Counted from the first letter of the stretch, positions 16,468-26,040 are shown. The stretch: DNA of 64,000 bases from Actinomadura opuntiae (GCF_030283205.1 NZ_JASNWF010000008.1:248001-312000), one strand, 5' to 3'. The notes: generated by a model from the sequence alone, not told the origin. Program-made: numbers and translations.

Positions 16468-17357
16468 CCCGCAGTGCGGAAACGTTCGGCGCGCGCTCCT
16501 GGCTGTTCGCCCCCGGCGACAGCGAACGGAAGATGGAGAAGGCCACGGCGTCTCCGGCCGACATCGTCCTGTTCGACCTGGAGGACGCGGTGGCCGAAGA
16601 GCGGAAGCCGTCCGCCCGGACGATGGTCGCGGACTTCCTGCGCTCCCGCCCGGACGACGGCAAGGACCGGCTGTGGGTGCGCATCAACCCGCTGGACGGC
16701 CCGCACGCGCTGGCGGATCTGGCTGCGGTGATGCCCGTCCGTCCCGGCGGCGTCATGCTCCCCAAGGCACGTGGCCGCGCGGACGTCGAGAGGCTCGACC
16801 ACTACCTGTCCGCGCTGGAGGTCGCGGCGCGCACCGAGGAGGGCTCCACCAAGGTCATCGCGCTCGTGACGGAGACGGCCGGGGCCATGTTCACCACCGG
16901 CACGTACGCGGGAGCGCCGCGCCTGGTCGCCATGACGTGGGGCGCCGAGGACCTCGCCGACGCGGTGGGCGCCGCCGGCAACCGCACCGCCGACGGCGAG
17001 TACGGGTTCACCTACGAACTGGCCCGCAGCCTGTGCCTGCTCGGCGCGGCGGCGGCCGGTGCGGTGCCGGTCGACACCATCCACGGCGACTTCCGCGACC
17101 TGGACGGGCTGCGCGCGCGGGCCGAGCGGGTGCGCCGGGACGGCTACCGCGGCATGCTCGCCATTCACCCCGCCCAGGTCGACGTGATCAACGCGGCGTT
17201 CACGCCCACGGAAGAGGAACTGGCCGCCGCGCAGGAGGTCGTCGACCTGTTCGCCGCCAATCCGGGCGCGGGCACCCTCGCCCACGACGGCGCCATGCTC
17301 GACCGCCCCCATCTCGCCCGCGCACGGGCCGTGCTCGCGCTGGCGGGACGCGCATGA
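16464..17357 (+). CDS. CitE/HpcH-HpaI family acyl-CoA lyase
   Basis: 297 aa TIM-barrel lyase. It starts with RSWLFAPGDSERKMEKA, followed by DIVLFDLEDAVAEERK with the metal-binding acidic residues, VRINPL, TETAGAMF and WGAEDLADAVGA, matching CitE-like enzymes such as malyl-CoA, citramalyl-CoA and related lyases. It would cleave a 3-hydroxyacyl-CoA (or beta-hydroxy acid) into two smaller fragments. Placed between two CoA-transferases, it fits a terminal C-C cleavage step. Starts within the upstream stop (ATGA) with GGGAGG upstream. Confidence 0.9.
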   Translation: MTRSAETFGARSWLFAPGDSERKMEKATASPADIVLFDLEDAVAEERKPSARTMVADFLRSRPDDGKDRLWVRINPLDGPHALADLAAVMPVRPGGVMLPKARGRADVERLDHYLSALEVAARTEEGSTKVIALVTETAGAMFTTGTYAGAPRLVAMTWGAEDLADAVGAAGNRTADGEYGFTYELARSLCLLGAAAAGAVPVDTIHGDFRDLDGLRARAERVRRDGYRGMLAIHPAQVDVINAAFTPTEEELAAAQEVVDLFAANPGAGTLAHDGAMLDRPHLARARAVLALAGRA

Positions 17358-18625
17358 AGGCCGTCACGGATCCCGCAGGCCTCGATCTGAGCCGGTTCCT
17401 GCGCCCCGGCGACCACATCGTGGTCGGTCAGGCGTGCGGCGAGCCGACCACGCTGGTCGAGGCGCTGATCGAGCAGGGCGCCGCGATCGGCGGGCTGTCG
17501 GTCTTCATCGCGACGAGCTTCTCGGGCCTCCTCACCCCGGACGCAGTGGACGGCATCGCCGTGTCGAGCATGGGGGCAATCGGCGCGCTCCGCGCCTTGT
17601 CCGGGAAGCACCGGCTCAGCGTGATCCCGTGCCATGTCGGCCAGGTCGGCCCGATGATCGAGGCGGGGACTCTGCGGTGCGACGCCGCGTTCGTCCAGGT
17701 CAGTCCTGCCGACGCGAACGGGGATCACAGCCTCGGCCTCATCAGCGACCACGTCCGGGCCGCTGCGGCGAAGGCGCGTGTCGTCATCGCCGAGGTGAAC
17801 GAGCAGGTGCCCCGCACCTACGGAGAAGCGCTCCCCGCATCGGAAATCGACTGCGCGGTGCACGTCTCGCGGACCCCGGTTCAGGTGCCTCCGGCGACGA
17901 TCGGCGAGACCGACCGGGCCATCGCGGAGCACGCCGCCGCCTACATCGAGGACGGCTCGGTCATCCAGACGGGGATCGGGGCCGTCCCGGACGCCCTGCT
18001 CCGCCTCCTCCACGACCGCGCGGACCTCGGCGTCCACTCCGGCATGCTCGGCGACGGTCTGGTCGACCTGGTCGAGGCGGGTGTCGTCACCAACGCCCGC
18101 AAGCCCGTCGACCGGGGCGTCTCCGTCACCGGCGCGCTGATCGGCACCGAGCGCCTCTACCGGTTCGCCGACCGCAACCCGGCGATCCGGATGTGCGCCA
18201 CCGACCACACCCACGACGCCGCCGTCCTCGCGCGGCTGCAGAAGCTGGTGACGCTGAACTCGGCGATCGAGGTCCATCTGACCGGGCAGGTGAACGCCGA
18301 GCAGACCGGCGCGGCCTACCTGGGCGGCACCGGCGGGCAGGCGGACTTCGTCCGCGCGGGCGCGCGCTCGCCCGGCGGTCACGCGATCATCGCGCTGCCC
18401 GCCACGGCCCGGCGCGGCACCGTCAGCAGGATCACCGCCGCGCTGTCGGGCCCGGTCACCACGGCCCGCAGCGACGTGGACGTCATCGTCACCGAGTTCG
18501 GGGCGGCCGAGCTCAAGGGCATGCCGCTCGCCGAGCGCGCCCGCCGCCTCGTCGCGATCGCCCACCCCGATTTCCAGGAGGAGCTGGCGCGTGAAGCGGA
18601 CGCGATCGGGAAGCGCGGATTCTAG
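17354..18625 (+). CDS. acetyl-CoA hydrolase/4-hydroxybutyrate CoA-transferase family protein, atypical
   Basis: 423 aa with the two-domain class I CoA-transferase fold: FLRPGDHIVVGQACGEPTTL at the start, QTGIGAVPDALL near residue 205 and EFGAAELKGMPLAERARRLVAIAHP near the end. In characterised members a catalytic glutamate lies in a segment of the type HSEM; here it reads HSGMLGDG, with Gly at residue 230. So either a different residue is used or the protein is not a ping-pong transferase. The gene is the last of the operon, and its TAG overlaps the TAG of the convergent aldehyde dehydrogenase in the four bases CTAG. Confidence 0.85.
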   Translation: MKAVTDPAGLDLSRFLRPGDHIVVGQACGEPTTLVEALIEQGAAIGGLSVFIATSFSGLLTPDAVDGIAVSSMGAIGALRALSGKHRLSVIPCHVGQVGPMIEAGTLRCDAAFVQVSPADANGDHSLGLISDHVRAAAAKARVVIAEVNEQVPRTYGEALPASEIDCAVHVSRTPVQVPPATIGETDRAIAEHAAAYIEDGSVIQTGIGAVPDALLRLLHDRADLGVHSGMLGDGLVDLVEAGVVTNARKPVDRGVSVTGALIGTERLYRFADRNPAIRMCATDHTHDAAVLARLQKLVTLNSAIEVHLTGQVNAEQTGAAYLGGTGGQADFVRAGARSPGGHAIIALPATARRGTVSRITAALSGPVTTARSDVDVIVTEFGAAELKGMPLAERARRLVAIAHPDFQEELAREADAIGKRGF

Positions 18626-20076
18626 CCCGTGGCCTGCTCGGGTTCGTAGCCGAGAACGCCCTTGGTCTCCAGGTAGTCGTGGAACCCGGACTCGCCCCAT
18701 TCGCGGCCGTTGCCGCTCTTCTTGTAGCCGCCGAAGGGGCAGCCGAAGTCGAATCCGTCGTTGATGGAGACCCAGCCCGCGCGGATGCGGCGGGCGACGG
18801 CGCGGGCGGCGTCGAGGTCGGCGCCGGCGACGTTGCCGGCCAGGCCGTACTCGGTGTCGTTGGCGATCTCGACGGCGTGGTCCACGTCGTCATAGCCGAG
18901 GATCGTCAGGACCGGGCCGAAGATCTCCTCGCGGGCGATCGTCATGTCGTTGGTGACGTCGGCGAAGACGGTCGGCCTGACGTAGAAGCCGGTGGACAGG
19001 CCGTCCGGGCGGCCGGTGCCTCCGGCCACGAGGCTGGCGCCCTCGTCGATGCCCTTCCGGATGAGCGCCTGGACCTTCTCGAACTGGGCCCGCGATGCGA
19101 CCGGGCCCATCACGACGTCGTCGGCGGGGTCGCCCACGGTGACGCCGGCGGCGGCCTCCCGGGCGACGGCGACGGCCTCGTCCATGCGCGACCTCGGCAC
19201 CAGCATCCGCGACAGCGCGCTGCAGGTCTGCCCGGAGTTGCCCATCATGGCGGTGACGCCGGACGCGACGTTCCCGGCGAAGGCGGCGTCGTCCAGGACG
19301 ATGTTCGCGCTCTTGCCGCCCAGTTCCTGGGTGACCCGCTTGACGCCGGGCGCGGCGTTCCGCGCGACCTCGACGCCCGCGCGCACCGACCCGGTGAAGG
19401 ACACCATGTCGACGCCGGGGTGGGACGACAGCGGCACGCCGACGCCGGGGCCGTCGCCGTGGACGAGGTTGAACACCCCGGCCGGGACGCCCGCGGCGTC
19501 GAGGATCTCGGCGAAGATCCGTCCGGCGGACGGCGCGATCTCCGACGGCTTGAGGACCATCGTGCAGCCGGTCGCCAGCGCCGGGAACACCTTCACCGCG
19601 ATCTGGTTGAGCGGCCAGTTCCAGGGGGTGATGAGCGCGCAGACGCCGATCGGCTCCCGGACGACCAGGGTGGCGCCGCGCCGCTCCTCGAACGCGAAGT
19701 CCTGGAGGATCTCGATCGCCTTGGCCAGGTGGCCGGCGCCGAGCCCGACCTGGAACCCGTTGGCGAGCGAGGCGGGCGCGCCCATCTCCTCGGTCAGCGC
19801 CGCGCCGAGGTCGCCGGACCGCTTCTGGTACGCCTCCTGGATGTTCTGCAGCACCTCGGTCCGGTCGGCGACGCTCGTCCGCGACCAGGAAGCGAACGCG
19901 CCGCGCGCGGCGGCCACCGCCCGGTCCACGTCGGCGGCGGACCCGACCGCGACCGTGCCGCAGACCTCCTCGGTCGCAGGGTTCACGACGTCGAGGGTCC
20001 GCGACCGCTCCGGATCGGCCGGGCCGGTCCACTCGCCGCCGATGTAGAACTCCAGGTTGTCGCCCATGGCCGTCAC
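18622..20076 (-). CDS. aldehyde dehydrogenase
   Basis: 484 aa NAD(P)-dependent aldehyde dehydrogenase with ITPWNWPLNQIAVKV, the catalytic Glu in QELGGKSANIVL, the catalytic Cys in GNSGQTCSALSRM, and AREEIFGPVLTI. It oxidises an aldehyde to an acid, plausibly the product of the ThDP enzyme encoded just upstream. GTG 20074-20076 overlaps the upstream stop as GTGA and has GAAGGGA four bases upstream; ATG 20067 (481 aa) is the alternative. Confidence 0.92.
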   Translation of the reverse strand: MTAMGDNLEFYIGGEWTGPADPERSRTLDVVNPATEEVCGTVAVGSAADVDRAVAAARGAFASWSRTSVADRTEVLQNIQEAYQKRSGDLGAALTEEMGAPASLANGFQVGLGAGHLAKAIEILQDFAFEERRGATLVVREPIGVCALITPWNWPLNQIAVKVFPALATGCTMVLKPSEIAPSAGRIFAEILDAAGVPAGVFNLVHGDGPGVGVPLSSHPGVDMVSFTGSVRAGVEVARNAAPGVKRVTQELGGKSANIVLDDAAFAGNVASGVTAMMGNSGQTCSALSRMLVPRSRMDEAVAVAREAAAGVTVGDPADDVVMGPVASRAQFEKVQALIRKGIDEGASLVAGGTGRPDGLSTGFYVRPTVFADVTNDMTIAREEIFGPVLTILGYDDVDHAVEIANDTEYGLAGNVAGADLDAARAVARRIRAGWVSINDGFDFGCPFGGYKKSGNGREWGESGFHDYLETKGVLGYEPEQATG

Positions 20077-21779
20077 TGCATCCCTTCCGCGTACCAGGTC
20101 CGGAACTCGGCGTAGCTCGGCATCTCCTCCGAGTTCGCCTTGGGATCGACCGCGACGTGGACGACCGCCGGTTTCCCGCTCGCGTAGGCGCGCTTGATGG
20201 CGGGGGCGATGTCCACGTCGCGGTCGACGTATTCGCCGTGGCAGCCGAAGCCCTCGGCGACCCGGTCGAGCCGGGTGCCGGTGCTCCAGTGCACGCCGGG
20301 CATTCGCGCGTCCTGGCCGAAGGTGCGCTTGTAGACGCCCACCTCCAGGCCCCACGCGTAGTCGACGGCCACGACGCAGACCAGCGGCAGGTTCAGGCGC
20401 GCCGCCGTCTCCAGCTCCGCGATCTGGAACAGGAACGACGAGTCGCCGGTGATCAGCATCAGGGGGCGCGCGCCGCCGTCGGCGACCCCGGCGCCGACGG
20501 CGTAGGGCAGCCCGGTGCCGAGGTGGCCGAAGTTCTGGTTCCAGAGCACGTCGTGCGGCTTGGCCTGCGAGTACGTCCAGCCGAAGATCGTGGTGGCGCC
20601 GCCGTCGCGCACCATGATCCCGTCCGGTGGGAAGGCCCTGGTCGCTTCGACGATGAGCCGCGCGGGGTGGACGGGCGACCCGCCGGACGGCGCCGTCTCC
20701 GCCAGTTCCGCGAGCCGGGCGGCGTCCTGCTCGATCCATCCGGCGAGCTCCGCGGACGGCGTGCGCGGCGAGCCGGCGAGCGCCTCAACGAGCTGCGGGA
20801 CGACCGCGCGCAGGTCGCCGACCAGCGGGATGTCGATGGGGCGGTTGACGCCGATCGCCTCGGGGTCCTGCTCGATGAGGATCCACGTGCGTCCGGCCGC
20901 GTTCTCCAGCCAGTGCCGGCCCCGGCCGTAGTGGACGGGCTCGCCCAGCTCGGTGCCGATCGCCAGGCACAGGTCCGATTTCACGACCGCGTCCACCGCC
21001 GACGGCGAGAAGCCGTAGGACCAGGTGCGCTCCTCCAGGCCCCTGATGTAGGAGGTGCCGCCGGACGTCTGGACGACGGGGCAGGCCATCAGGTCGGCGA
21101 GCGCCTTGACCTGCTCTCCGGCGCGGGCGGTGTGGACGCCGTGGCCGACGAGAAGGATCGGCTGCTTCGCCGCGCGCACGGCCGCCGCCGCTTCGGCGAT
21201 CCTGTCCGGCCCCGCCGTCTGCCCGACCAGCCGGTACGTCTCGGGCGGCGCCGCCGGCGGGACGTCGAGCTCCTCCTGGATCACGTGGGACGGGTACTCG
21301 ATGTAGACGGGCCCGGGCGTGCCCGACAGCGCCTTCCGCAGCCCCTCGCGGACGATCTCGTCGGTCTGGTCGGCGTACTCGATGCTGGCGGCGTACTTGA
21401 CCGACGGCGCGAACAGCTCGGACTGCTTGACGAACTGGATGCGGCCGCGCCGTACCCGCTGCTCGGTGATGCGGGCCCGCTGCCCGCCGAGGAAGACGAC
21501 CGGGGAGTTCTCGACCTTGGCGCACATCATCGCCCCGGCCATGTTCGCCATGCCGGGGCCGAGCGTGCCGATGCAGACGGCCGGCTTCCCCGTCATCCGC
21601 GACACCGCCTCCGCCATGAAACCGGCGGCCTCCTCGTGGTGCGGCGCGACCACGTTCCAACCGCGCTCCTCGGCGAGGTGGAACAGGTGCACGAAGTTCG
21701 GGTCGGGGATGCCGAAGATGGTGCTGATCCCCTCGGCCTCGAAGAGCTGGAGGATGCGTTCGTAGACCTTGACCGCCAT
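20073..21779 (-). CDS. thiamine diphosphate-dependent enzyme, decarboxylase/lyase type
   Basis: 568 aa with the three domains of the acetolactate synthase/2-hydroxyacyl-CoA lyase/benzoylformate decarboxylase superfamily: the catalytic Glu in APHHEEAAGFMAEA (near residue 50), the middle domain from about residue 195, and the PP domain with GDSSFLFQIAEL. In the usual GDG...NN metal motif the second asparagine is replaced: the equivalent stretch reads AVDYAWG. It would cleave a 2-oxo acid or 2-hydroxyacyl-CoA to an aldehyde; the co-translated aldehyde dehydrogenase would oxidise that. AGGGAGGG precedes the ATG. Exact activity unresolved. Confidence 0.85.
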   Translation of the reverse strand: MAVKVYERILQLFEAEGISTIFGIPDPNFVHLFHLAEERGWNVVAPHHEEAAGFMAEAVSRMTGKPAVCIGTLGPGMANMAGAMMCAKVENSPVVFLGGQRARITEQRVRRGRIQFVKQSELFAPSVKYAASIEYADQTDEIVREGLRKALSGTPGPVYIEYPSHVIQEELDVPPAAPPETYRLVGQTAGPDRIAEAAAAVRAAKQPILLVGHGVHTARAGEQVKALADLMACPVVQTSGGTSYIRGLEERTWSYGFSPSAVDAVVKSDLCLAIGTELGEPVHYGRGRHWLENAAGRTWILIEQDPEAIGVNRPIDIPLVGDLRAVVPQLVEALAGSPRTPSAELAGWIEQDAARLAELAETAPSGGSPVHPARLIVEATRAFPPDGIMVRDGGATTIFGWTYSQAKPHDVLWNQNFGHLGTGLPYAVGAGVADGGARPLMLITGDSSFLFQIAELETAARLNLPLVCVVAVDYAWGLEVGVYKRTFGQDARMPGVHWSTGTRLDRVAEGFGCHGEYVDRDVDIAPAIKRAYASGKPAVVHVAVDPKANSEEMPSYAEFRTWYAEGMQ

Positions 21780-21784
21780 GGCGG

Positions 21785-22711
21785 CTAGCCCTCCCTGGCC
21801 GTTGTGGAGCTCGCCATCGTGAAGCTCCTGCTGATGTGGTCGTTGTGGGCCGACGGGACGACCGGCAGGATCCAGGGGTCGCGGGTGTCGCGGATCTCCG
21901 CGATCCGCTCGCCGACCTCCTCGATCGTCCAGGACGGCCGGTGCACGCCCGGGGTCTCGCCGACGAACGCCCGCGCGACCCGTCCGGCGATCGCCACCAG
22001 CATCTCCCCGGTGATCGAGCAGGACTCGTGCGCGAGCCAGCCGACGGCGGGCGCCGCGAGCTCGGGTTCCATCGGCGGGTAGGCGGAGGTGTCGATGCCC
22101 GCGGCCATCCGCGTGACGGCGGCGGGGACGATGACGTTGCATTTCACGCCGTGCTCGGCGCCCTCCAGCGCGACCACGTTCGACAGCCCGATCACGCCCG
22201 CCTTGGCCATCGCGTAGTTCGCGACCCGGTGGTTGCCGTACAGGCCGCCGATCGACGAGGTCAGTACGACGCGGCCGTAACCCGCCGCGCACATCGCGGG
22301 GAACGCGTGCCGCACGACGTTGAAGGCGCCGCGCAGGTGGACGTCCAGGACGGCGTCGAGGTCGTCGGGCGTCATCTCCGCGAGCGGCACCGGACGGTGG
22401 TTGCCCGCGTTGTGGATCAGCACGTCGATCCGGCCGAAGCGGTCGAGCGCCGCGCCGGCGATCGCCCGGCCGCCCTCGAACGTCGCCACGGACGCGGGGC
22501 TGGCGACGGCCTCTCCCCCGGCGTCCTCGATCTCCCGGACGACCTCGTCCGCCGGTGCCGGGTCGGTGCCCTCGCCGCTCATCGCGCTGCCCGGGTCGTT
22601 GACGACGACCTTGGCGCCCTGCGCGGCGAGGAGCCGGGCGTAGGCCCGGCCGAGCCCGCGCCCGGCGCCGGTGACGACGGCGACCCGGCCGTCGAACCTC
22701 AGGTCAGCCAT
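21785..22711 (-). CDS. SDR family oxidoreductase, hydroxyacyl-CoA dehydrogenase-like
   Basis: 308 aa. The N-terminus RVAVVTGAGRGLGRAYARLLAAQGAKVVVND closely resembles the (3R)-hydroxyacyl-CoA dehydrogenase part of multifunctional enzyme type 2; IHNAG and the active site YAMAKAG follow. A C-terminal extension of about 60 residues lacks a known motif. It would oxidise a hydroxyacyl-CoA with NAD. It overlaps the Baeyer-Villiger gene by 8 bases and precedes the ThDP gene by 5, so the three are co-transcribed. Start at 22711 gives MADLRFDGRV. Confidence 0.88.
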   Translation of the reverse strand: MADLRFDGRVAVVTGAGRGLGRAYARLLAAQGAKVVVNDPGSAMSGEGTDPAPADEVVREIEDAGGEAVASPASVATFEGGRAIAGAALDRFGRIDVLIHNAGNHRPVPLAEMTPDDLDAVLDVHLRGAFNVVRHAFPAMCAAGYGRVVLTSSIGGLYGNHRVANYAMAKAGVIGLSNVVALEGAEHGVKCNVIVPAAVTRMAAGIDTSAYPPMEPELAAPAVGWLAHESCSITGEMLVAIAGRVARAFVGETPGVHRPSWTIEEVGERIAEIRDTRDPWILPVVPSAHNDHISRSFTMASSTTAREG

Positions 22712-24533
22712 GGACGGCCATGCCCTCCAGTTCACCGGCGTCGCGCCACACCCGCAGCAGGTCCTCCATGGCGTAGAAGCCCGGCCAGTACGGCTCGCCG
22801 AGATGCGACCGGATCTTCTTCTCGCCCTCGCCGTTGTAGTAGCCGGGCGTGCATTCCCGCTCGAACGTACTGTTGTCGATCGCCGTCTCCTTGACGGTCC
22901 GGCACCACCGGGCCTGGGCGTCGGCGGTCGGTTCGAGGGTCGTGGCGCCGCGCGCCAGCGTCTCGCCGATCAGGTAGGAGATGTGCCTGGCCTGCTGCTC
23001 GAACATCGCCGTCGTGCTCGCGGTGACGCCGCCTTGCAGGAACCCGGTGAAGAACAGGTTCGGGAAGCCGTGCGTGGTGATGCCGTGCAGCGTGCGGTAC
23101 CCGTCGGCCCAGTGGTCGTACAGCGACGCGCCGCCGCGTCCGGTGAAGGGCTCGATGCCGAACCGCCGGTCGAGGTCGGTGGTGATCTCGAAGCCGCTGG
23201 CGAAGACGATGCAGTCGACCTCGTGCTCGACGCCGCGCGCCATGACGCCCTTCGCGGTGATGCGCTCGACGCCCTTGGTCGCGGACACGTCGACGAGGGT
23301 GACGTTCGGGCGGTTGAACGTCGGCAGGTACTGGTCGTTGAAGCACGGCCGCTTGCACAGGAAGCGGTAGTAGGGCTTGAGGACCTCGGCCGTCTCCGGG
23401 TCGTCGACGAGGGCGGCGACGCGGCCGCGCAGCCGCTCCATCACCCGGTAGTCCACGAGCTCGCGCAGCTCCATGAACTTCGCGGGGTCGGCCATGAGCG
23501 CCCAGCCGTCCGTCTCGTCCAGATGCGCGGCCAGGTTGCGGCTGATCTCCGTCCAGCCGTCGCACACCAGGTCGGGCTGACCGGGCGCGAACGCCTCGAA
23601 CGCCGCGGCGTGGAAGTTGCGGCGACGCTCCTCCTGCCAGCCCGGACGCAGCGTCTTCGCCCACTCGGGGTCGGTGGGAACGTCGCCGCGCTCGTCGATG
23701 GTCGACGCCGTCCGCTGGAAGACGTACAGGTGCTCGGCGGCGCGGGCGATGTGCGGGATCACCTGGACGCCGCTCGCGCCGGTGCCGATGACGGCGACCT
23801 TCCTGCCGGCCAGGCCGCTCAGCCCGCCGCTCATGTCGCCGCCGGTGTAGGCGTAGTCCCAGCGGGCGGTGTGGATGGCGTGGCCCTCGAAGTCGGTGAT
23901 GCCCGGGACGCCGGGCAGCTTGGGGCGGTTGAACGGGCCCTGGCACATGACGACGAAGCGGGCCGTGATGCCGTCGCCGCGGTTGGTGCCGATCCGCCAG
24001 CGGCTGATCGACTCGTCCCATTGCAGCGAGGTGACCAGGGTGTGGAAGAGCGCGTTGTCGTAGAGGCCGAAGTGCTTGGCGATGCGTTGGCAGTGCTCGT
24101 ACACCTCGTCGCCGAAGGCGTACTTCTGCTTCGGCATGTAGCCGACCTCTTCGAGCAGCGGCAGGTAGCAGTAGCTGTCGGTGTCGCACTGGATGCCGGG
24201 GTAGCGGTTCCAGTACCAGGCGCCGCCGAAGTCGCCCGCCCAGTCGACGACGCGCAGGTCCGTGACGCCGGCCTCCTTGATCCGGGCCGCAGCGATCAGG
24301 CCGGAGAAGCCCGCGCCGAGGACCACCGCGTCGACGTCGCCGACGACCGGCTCGCGCGGCTGGACGGGCAGGTACGGGTCGGACTCGTAGAAGTCCGCGA
24401 ACTCGCCCTCGGTCACCACGTACTGGCCGCGCCCCTCGGGATGCAGGCGCTTGTCACGCTCGGCCAGGTACTTCTCTCGGAGGGCGTCGCGGTCGACCTC
24501 GGGGGTCCGCGTCGGCGCGCATTCGTGCGGCAT
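22704..24533 (-). CDS. Baeyer-Villiger flavin monooxygenase
   Basis: 609 aa FAD/NADPH monooxygenase inserting oxygen next to a ketone to give an ester or lactone. Two Rossmann motifs, GAGFSG (73-78) and GTGASG (250-255), flank the diagnostic fingerprint FEGHAIHTARWDY (215-227). The N-terminal extension of about 65 residues (YLAERDKRL... FYESDPYLP) matches the larger type I enzymes such as steroid and phenylacetone monooxygenases. It lies between a Rieske oxygenase and an SDR, so it may open a ring ketone produced by these. Substrate is inferred only as a cyclic ketone. Confidence 0.93.
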   Translation of the reverse strand: MPHECAPTRTPEVDRDALREKYLAERDKRLHPEGRGQYVVTEGEFADFYESDPYLPVQPREPVVGDVDAVVLGAGFSGLIAAARIKEAGVTDLRVVDWAGDFGGAWYWNRYPGIQCDTDSYCYLPLLEEVGYMPKQKYAFGDEVYEHCQRIAKHFGLYDNALFHTLVTSLQWDESISRWRIGTNRGDGITARFVVMCQGPFNRPKLPGVPGITDFEGHAIHTARWDYAYTGGDMSGGLSGLAGRKVAVIGTGASGVQVIPHIARAAEHLYVFQRTASTIDERGDVPTDPEWAKTLRPGWQEERRRNFHAAAFEAFAPGQPDLVCDGWTEISRNLAAHLDETDGWALMADPAKFMELRELVDYRVMERLRGRVAALVDDPETAEVLKPYYRFLCKRPCFNDQYLPTFNRPNVTLVDVSATKGVERITAKGVMARGVEHEVDCIVFASGFEITTDLDRRFGIEPFTGRGGASLYDHWADGYRTLHGITTHGFPNLFFTGFLQGGVTASTTAMFEQQARHISYLIGETLARGATTLEPTADAQARWCRTVKETAIDNSTFERECTPGYYNGEGEKKIRSHLGEPYWPGFYAMEDLLRVWRDAGELEGMAVHG

Positions 24534-24601
24534 CCAATGATTCCTCGGCTCGGGGCGGTGACTCCGGGTCGTCCGCCGTCACGTCGGTGCGGGTGGGCGG
24601 C

Positions 24602-25978
24602 TCAGGCGAGGGCGCTCGGCGCGCCGGTGCCCATGTACTGCGCGAGGTTGCGGTGCAGGTTCACGACGCTGCGCTCGCGGTACGGGTTGGGCTTGGGACC
24701 GGAGAAGCCGCGCGACTTCATCCCCTGCTGGACGGCCGCCATGTTGGAGAAGTCCTGCGGCAGGACGGTGCGCCAGCCCGGGTCGTCCTGCGGCGTGTGG
24801 ATCCACTCGGTCTCGGGCTCCTCGCCTGGCGGGAACAGCTCGTAGACGGCGGCCTCGAAGACGCATTTGTCGGGGTCGTGCCCGTACGGCCGGAACCGGT
24901 AGCAGAGCATGTTGTTGGGCGCGTGCCCGATCTGGAAGTTGGGGAAGATCTGCCAGGCCGTGCCGGACTTCGCGGTGATCTCCGGCGGGACGGTCGGCCA
25001 GACCACGCCGCGCTCGGCGTCCCGCGCGCGGGCGGTGGACAGCCAGCGGGCGAGCACCTCGGGCGCCGGGGTGCCCTCCGGCAGGTCCTTGACGAGTTCC
25101 TGCGCCGCCTCCACCAGCGTCCAGGTGGTGTTGGTGTTGGCGTTCTCCCAGGTGAAGCGCTGCAAATCGGCCGTCGACACGCGCGGGTCGTCGCCGGTGC
25201 CGAGCCGGAGCTTGGCCTGGTTCTCGTCCATGCTCTTCGGCGCGTCGTAGCCGATGTTGCTGTGCAGGCCGTGCGAGCGGGCCCAGCCGAGGAACCCGCC
25301 GAACTTCATGAACTCGGGGTGGGTGTAGGGGACGTGGTAGGTCTCCATGAACGCCTCGAAGGCGACCTTCCAGTTGCAGTCGAAGACCAGCCAGCGCCGC
25401 CAGCGGTAGCGCATGTTCTCCAGGTGGAAGGGGTCGAGCAGGGAGGCGGCGGGTTCGAGGTAGTCGCGCAGCGGCTCGCAGTCGGGGTCCATGTTGATCC
25501 AGACCCAGCCGCCCCAGGTGTCGACCGCGACCTGCTTCAGCGCGATCCGCTCGTCGGTCAGCCCGCACGGCCAGTCCTCGCGCTCGGGGACGTGGGTGCA
25601 GTCGCCCTCGATGCTGTACCGCCAGCCGTGGAAGCCGCAGACGAACTGGCGGCCGTGACCGCGCGCGTCGTGCGCGCCGGGCGGGGTGTCCACCAGCCTC
25701 CGGCCGCGGTGCGAGCAGACGTTGTGGTAGGCGCGGAACCGGTCCTTGGCCGTGCGCACCACGATGATCGAGTCGTCGACGATGTCGTAGGTGAGCCAGT
25801 CGCCGACCTCGGGCAGCTCCTCGACGCGGGCGACCTGCTGCCACACCCTGCTCCAGAGCCGGTCGCCCTCGGCGCGGGCGTACTCCTCCGAGACGTACGC
25901 CTCCACGCCGATCGTCATCGGCTCCGACAGCGGTTCCTTGGAGGCGGCTTCCGGGACGTTCTCGAGGGTCTCGCTCAT
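24602..25978 (-). CDS. Rieske non-heme iron oxygenase, alpha subunit
   Basis: 458 aa. The Rieske domain has CSHRGRR (Cys-x-His) and CGFHGW (Cys-x2-His), and the catalytic domain has the mononuclear iron motif around EAFMETYHVPYTH. It would hydroxylate its substrate using electrons from a reductase not encoded here. The sequence is clearly different from the two paired Rieske proteins at 35-41 kb and has no small partner gene next to it. GGAG lies seven bases before the ATG. It heads the Rieske, Baeyer-Villiger, SDR, ThDP, aldehyde dehydrogenase run. Confidence 0.92.
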   Translation of the reverse strand: MSETLENVPEAASKEPLSEPMTIGVEAYVSEEYARAEGDRLWSRVWQQVARVEELPEVGDWLTYDIVDDSIIVVRTAKDRFRAYHNVCSHRGRRLVDTPPGAHDARGHGRQFVCGFHGWRYSIEGDCTHVPEREDWPCGLTDERIALKQVAVDTWGGWVWINMDPDCEPLRDYLEPAASLLDPFHLENMRYRWRRWLVFDCNWKVAFEAFMETYHVPYTHPEFMKFGGFLGWARSHGLHSNIGYDAPKSMDENQAKLRLGTGDDPRVSTADLQRFTWENANTNTTWTLVEAAQELVKDLPEGTPAPEVLARWLSTARARDAERGVVWPTVPPEITAKSGTAWQIFPNFQIGHAPNNMLCYRFRPYGHDPDKCVFEAAVYELFPPGEEPETEWIHTPQDDPGWRTVLPQDFSNMAAVQQGMKSRGFSGPKPNPYRERSVVNLHRNLAQYMGTGAPSALA

Positions 25979-26040
25979 GACTTTCTCCAACCCGCGTCGG
26001 GGGTGCGTCGGGAGGTCGGGCAGGTGGCCGGGCCTTGGGG

